A stretch of 64,000 nt of DNA from Kribbella steppae (lineage in GTDB: Bacteria > Actinomycetota > Actinomycetes > Propionibacteriales > Kribbellaceae), in contig NZ_SLWN01000008.1 of the NCBI RefSeq assembly GCF_004342025.1, positions 357,569 to 421,568 of the forward strand. The letters are read 5' to 3'. The position numbers were made by a program, and so were the translations under genes. Below are positions 61,003 through 64,000 of the stretch, piece by piece; within the stretch, counting starts at the first letter, position 1, and each line of letters starts with the position of its first letter. The notes under the pieces are model-generated. The model was not told the DNA's origin, made no database searches, and was given only the letters and a program-made list of their open reading frames with translations.

Positions 61003-61911
61003 GTGACCGACGTGATTGTGCCTGGGCGGTTGGTGGCTGGGGATCGGGTGGCAGTAGTGGCGCCGTCCGGTCCGGTGCGGGCGGAGCGGCTTGAGACCGG
61101 GATCGAGTACCTGAAGCAGTGGGGCCTCGAGGTTGAGGTGCTGCCGTCGGTGCTGGCCGGCCACGAGCGGTTGAGTTACCTGGCTGCGGACGACAAGGCT
61201 CGGGCTGAGGATCTGCGGAACGCGTGGCTGGACTCGAGCTTTGCGGCGGTGTTCTGTGCGCGAGGTGGGTACGGCGTGCAGCGGATGCTCGAGTACGTCG
61301 ACTTCGACGAACTGGCGGCTGTGCCGAAGTGGTTCATCGGGTTCAGCGACATCACTGCACTGCACGAGCCGCTGAACGCACGCGGGCTGGTCACCGTCCA
61401 CGGGCCGATGGCTGCCGCTGTCGAGCAGTTGGGTGCATCCGTCGGCCGGCAACGCCTGTACGACCTGCTGTTCGAGCCAACGAGCGTCACAGACCTGCTT
61501 GCACCCGCAGGAGCCCGCACAGTGGTCGACGGAGTCGCGGAAGGACCACTCCGGGGTGGCAACCTGGCTCTGCTCGCGGCAAGCGTCGGTACGCCGACCT
61601 ACGCGCCACCGACCGGGATCGTGGTGATGGAGGACGTCAGCGAGGACGCGTACCGAGTGGACCGGCTGCTGACCCAGCTGCTGCGATCCGGGTGGTTCGC
61701 CAGAGTCACCGGACTGGTGATCGGCGACTTCAGCGGAGCCGACGACTCCGGGTTGGTCAGCGCGGTCGTGCTCGATCGGCTGGAGCCACTCGGTCTGCCG
61801 ATGGTGGAGGGCGCCGCGATCGGGCATGAGGACGTGAACCTCGCCGTACCGCTGGGGCTGTCTGTCCGGCTGGACGCGACAGCAGCAACCCTCAAACCGT
61901 TCTTCAGCTGA
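61003..61911 (+). CDS. LD-carboxypeptidase (peptidase S66)
   Basis: The 302-residue enzyme has DRVAVVAPSGPVRAERLETG, VFCARGGYGVQRMLEYVDFD, FIGFSDITALHEPLNARGLV with the nucleophile Ser, GGNLALLAASVGTPTYAPP and MVEGAAIGHEDVNLAVPLGL with the catalytic His. This is the S66 Ser-His-Glu pattern. It cuts the L-D bond of tetrapeptide stems in cell-wall recycling. The GTG start is one base after the glycosidase fusion's stop, suggesting a shared wall-related transcript. Its end overlaps the convergent S9 gene by 8 bases. Confidence 0.93.
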   Translation: MTDVIVPGRLVAGDRVAVVAPSGPVRAERLETGIEYLKQWGLEVEVLPSVLAGHERLSYLAADDKARAEDLRNAWLDSSFAAVFCARGGYGVQRMLEYVDFDELAAVPKWFIGFSDITALHEPLNARGLVTVHGPMAAAVEQLGASVGRQRLYDLLFEPTSVTDLLAPAGARTVVDGVAEGPLRGGNLALLAASVGTPTYAPPTGIVVMEDVSEDAYRVDRLLTQLLRSGWFARVTGLVIGDFSGADDSGLVSAVVLDRLEPLGLPMVEGAAIGHEDVNLAVPLGLSVRLDATAATLKPFFS

Positions 61912-63688
61912 GGTGCTCGCGTAGGAACGCCAGCGCCTGCGGGTACGCGTCCAGCTTGTTCGTCAGCTTCGCGAGCCCGTGGCCCTCGTCCGCGTAGACC
62001 AGGAGCTGGCACGGTACGCCGCGCTTGGTCAGAGCGCCCGTAATCTGCTCTGCCTCGGACAGCGGCACGCGTGGGTCGTTGGCGCCGTGGATGACCAGCA
62101 GTGGTGCCCGCAGGTCGTCGACCCGGCTCAACGGACTCGCCGACTCCAGGAACTCGCGGTCGGTCGCGAGGTACCCGTACTCCCGCTCCCGCGTCGCCCG
62201 CCGGTAGTCCGAGGTGTTCTCCAGGAACGTCACCAGCGATGCGATGCCAACGATGTCCACACCGGCCGCCCACAATGACGGCTGGAAGGCCAACCCCGCC
62301 AGCACCATGTAGCCGCCGTACGAGCCACCCCACAGCGCAGCCCGCGAGGGATCACACCCGATCGACGGCAGCCACGCGTGGATCGCGGCCAAGTCCTTCA
62401 CCGAGTCCAGCCGCAGCTCCCGGTCGTCCAGGGAGTACCAGCGCTTCCCGTACGCCGCTGAGCCCCGGACGTTCGGTACGACGACGGTGTGGCCAGCTGC
62501 GGCGAGTGCAGAGACCACCGGGTACCAGCCGCGCATAGCCGCACCCTCAGGACCGCCGTGGACGTGGACGACGGTGGACCCGAGGTCGGGCCCGATCGGC
62601 CGGTAGACGAAGACTGGCACCTGCTCACCGTCGAACGACGGCACGCGGTGGGTCTCCGGGTGCGTCAGCTCGGCCGGCACCTCAGGCATCTCCGGCGGCC
62701 GCATCGCGACGACCTCACCGGTCGCCAGCGTGTAGCGGTAGACGGTGGGCGGCTCGATCGGTGAGTGGTACGTCAGCAGGGCGAATGCACCGTCCGCAGA
62801 CCAGATCGGGTCCGGCATCATCACGGCCTGTGCGCCGCAGCCGAGCGGGGGCAGGTCGAGCGGTCCGTCCAGTGCGCCGTCCTCCAGCTTGTGCAACGCC
62901 AGCGGCACCAGACCGTCGTCGATCGTGGCGACCAGGAGGTGCTCGGCGTCGGGGCAGACCCAGCCGGCCAGGTCGTGCTCGTCGTCCACCAGCAGGTCCG
63001 ACCAGGTCCCCTCGGCCACGTCGTACTTCCGCAACGCCATCCAGTCCCGGTCCGCGTTACTCGCCACGATGAACTCGGACGAGCCCGGCAGCCAGGACAC
63101 CGCCCTCTGGTCGTTGTGCGCGTCGTACGGCGTGAGCTCGGTGACTGCTCGGGTGGTCGTGTCGACGAGCACCAGCTGCATCGAGTTGGCCGGGGCGCTG
63201 GCCAGTGACAGGACGACCCACTTGCCGTCCGGCGACGGGTTGACTGCCATGGCCCAGCCGCCGCCGTCGTACAGGACGGACTCGGTGCCGGTGGAGAGGT
63301 CGTGGGCGATCAGGTCGAAGTCGACGCCGTTGCGACGGTTGGTGGTGAACAGCACCCGGTCGGCCGTGGCCTCGACCAGGTAGTGCTTGAACCGAGGGTC
63401 GTGGACGAGCGGCGTGAGCGTCGGGTCGTCCAGGTCGAGGATGGACAGTTGACCGCGTTCGTTGCCACCGCTGTCGTGCTCCACGACGACCCGACGGCTA
63501 CCGGGGACGAACAGGGCGTTGGCGCACCTCTCGTCCAGATCGGTGAGCGCTCGCCAGGTGCCGTCGGGGGCCACTTCGTTGACCTGGCGGGTGCCGGTCC
63601 CGTCGTACAGGACCAGTAGGCGGCCCTCCTCGTTCACGTCGAGGGCCAGCGTGGTGGGCAGCGAGAGCAATGTCGTCAGCAGCACCAT
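61904..63688 (-). CDS. S9-family prolyl-oligopeptidase-like peptidase
   Basis: The 594-residue protein has an N-terminal beta-propeller (about 1-340) and a C-terminal alpha/beta hydrolase. The nucleophile Ser is in AALWGGSYGGYMVLAG, the Asp in VIHGANDPRVPLSEAEQI, and the His in YADEGHGLAKLTN. HVHGGPEGAAMRGWYPVVSA makes the oxyanion side. It resembles acylaminoacyl-type S9C peptidases. ATG 63686-63688 starts the propeller (MVLLTTLLSLPTTLALDVNE) and there is no signal peptide. The upstream frame is not protein-like. Confidence 0.92.
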   Translation of the reverse strand: MVLLTTLLSLPTTLALDVNEEGRLLVLYDGTGTRQVNEVAPDGTWRALTDLDERCANALFVPGSRRVVVEHDSGGNERGQLSILDLDDPTLTPLVHDPRFKHYLVEATADRVLFTTNRRNGVDFDLIAHDLSTGTESVLYDGGGWAMAVNPSPDGKWVVLSLASAPANSMQLVLVDTTTRAVTELTPYDAHNDQRAVSWLPGSSEFIVASNADRDWMALRKYDVAEGTWSDLLVDDEHDLAGWVCPDAEHLLVATIDDGLVPLALHKLEDGALDGPLDLPPLGCGAQAVMMPDPIWSADGAFALLTYHSPIEPPTVYRYTLATGEVVAMRPPEMPEVPAELTHPETHRVPSFDGEQVPVFVYRPIGPDLGSTVVHVHGGPEGAAMRGWYPVVSALAAAGHTVVVPNVRGSAAYGKRWYSLDDRELRLDSVKDLAAIHAWLPSIGCDPSRAALWGGSYGGYMVLAGLAFQPSLWAAGVDIVGIASLVTFLENTSDYRRATREREYGYLATDREFLESASPLSRVDDLRAPLLVIHGANDPRVPLSEAEQITGALTKRGVPCQLLVYADEGHGLAKLTNKLDAYPQALAFLREHLS

Positions 63689-63732
63689 TGCATCCTCACA
63701 CGAGGACGCTGATGGGCGGCGGGGCACGGCGT

Positions 63733-63763
63733 GGTGGGGCAGCCCGTGCTGGGCTGCCCCACC
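63733..63763 (-). terminator. hairpin after the ABC exporter gene
   Basis: GGTGGGGCAGCCC and GGGCTGCCCCACC form a perfect 13-bp stem with a 5-base loop, 3 bases downstream of the ABC gene stop. Confidence 0.9.
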
Positions 63764-63766
63764 GAG

Positions 63767-64000
63767 TCAGCGGTCGCCGTGCCAGGAGCGCCAGAGCGCC
63801 GCGTAGGCACCCTGGGCGTCGACCAGTTCGTCGTGGCCGCCGAGCTCGACGATCTTGCCGTCCTCCACCACCGCGATCACGTCCGCGTCGTGCGCCGTGT
63901 GGAGGCGGTGGGCGATCGCCACCACGGTCCTGCCCTCCAGCACACCGGCCAGCGACCTCTCCAGGTGCCGGGCGGCACGCGGGTCCATCAACGAGGTCGC
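63767..64000 (-). CDS. ABC exporter ATPase domain, C-terminal end (cut by window edge)
   Basis: The last 77 residues of an ABC exporter are visible. The frame enters at ATSLMDPRAARHLERSLAGV (D-loop region), then GRTVVAIAHRLHTAHDADVI with the H-loop His, and VVEDGKIVELGGHDELVDAQ near the end. This fits the tail of a fused membrane-ATPase (MdlB/MsbA type) exporter; the rest is outside the window. Its strong terminator suggests the transcript ends here. Confidence 0.9.
   Translation of the reverse strand, partial: ATSLMDPRAARHLERSLAGVLEGRTVVAIAHRLHTAHDADVIAVVEDGKIVELGGHDELVDAQGAYAALWRSWHGDR

Overview
The window is high-GC, densely coded DNA with many GTG starts and 1-4 nt gene overlaps. Gene content (F420-type reductase, TIGR03084 and AtuA-like proteins, HutC, PadR and TetR regulators, Tat lipoprotein) points to an actinobacterial chromosome. 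Nocardioidaceae/Kribbellaceae is my best guess, from gene style rather than any database match. I see no rRNA, tRNA, CRISPR array or complete mobile element, and no gap over 300 bases lacks a gene.

Layout. 1-3.7 kb: 5' end of an MFS efflux gene, a membrane NACHT NTPase and a frameshifted AraC remnant. 3-14 kb: a leftward acyl-CoA catabolic operon (TIGR03084 protein, AtuA-like protein, acyl-CoA dehydrogenase, carboxylase beta and alpha subunits, second dehydrogenase, AMP-forming acyl-CoA ligase, TetR). It resembles acyclic-terpene (Atu) or leucine (Liu) catabolism. Copies of a palindromic repeat supply the ribosome site and ATG for both carboxylase subunits. 14-16.8 kb: FAD monooxygenase, divergent HutC-type GntR regulator, HTH-nucleotidyltransferase. 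16.8-29.5 kb: a polyamine locus with two FAD amine oxidoreductases, AsnC regulator, PotDABC importer, class III aminotransferase, YtcJ-type amidohydrolase and aminobutyraldehyde dehydrogenase. An unrelated methyltransferase gene sits inside it. 29.5-32.5 kb: amino-sugar kinase, NanE-like epimerase and neutral ceramidase-like protein. 32.5-35 kb: membrane-anchored sulfite-oxidase-like enzyme and MarR regulator. 35.2-37.3 kb: an isolated pair resembling conjugation or type IV secretion membrane proteins.

37-47 kb holds mostly unlinked genes: phosphoesterase, GNAT, HMG-CoA lyase, XRE and TetR regulators, EcsC, aat, Ddn-like reductase, Nudix, adenosine deaminase. A decayed YhcG-type nuclease and a headless TPR protein lie among them. 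47.8-50.5 kb: a drug-type ABC exporter behind a PadR gene with a perfect palindromic operator candidate. 50.5-57 kb: acyltransferase, GNAT, GlxA-type regulator, methyltransferase, Fpg/Nei glycosylase, gene fragments and an orphan C-terminal part of a fucosidase-like protein. 57-64 kb: rhodanese, a large secreted phosphodiester glycosidase-phosphoesterase fusion, LD-carboxypeptidase, S9 peptidase and the 3' end of an ABC exporter gene.

The most system-like parts are the acyl-CoA operon with its translated repeats, the polyamine locus, and the ceramidase/amino-sugar operon. Several truncated genes (2.9, 32.6, 44.8, 45.7, 53.7, 56.5 kb) mark old breakpoints.
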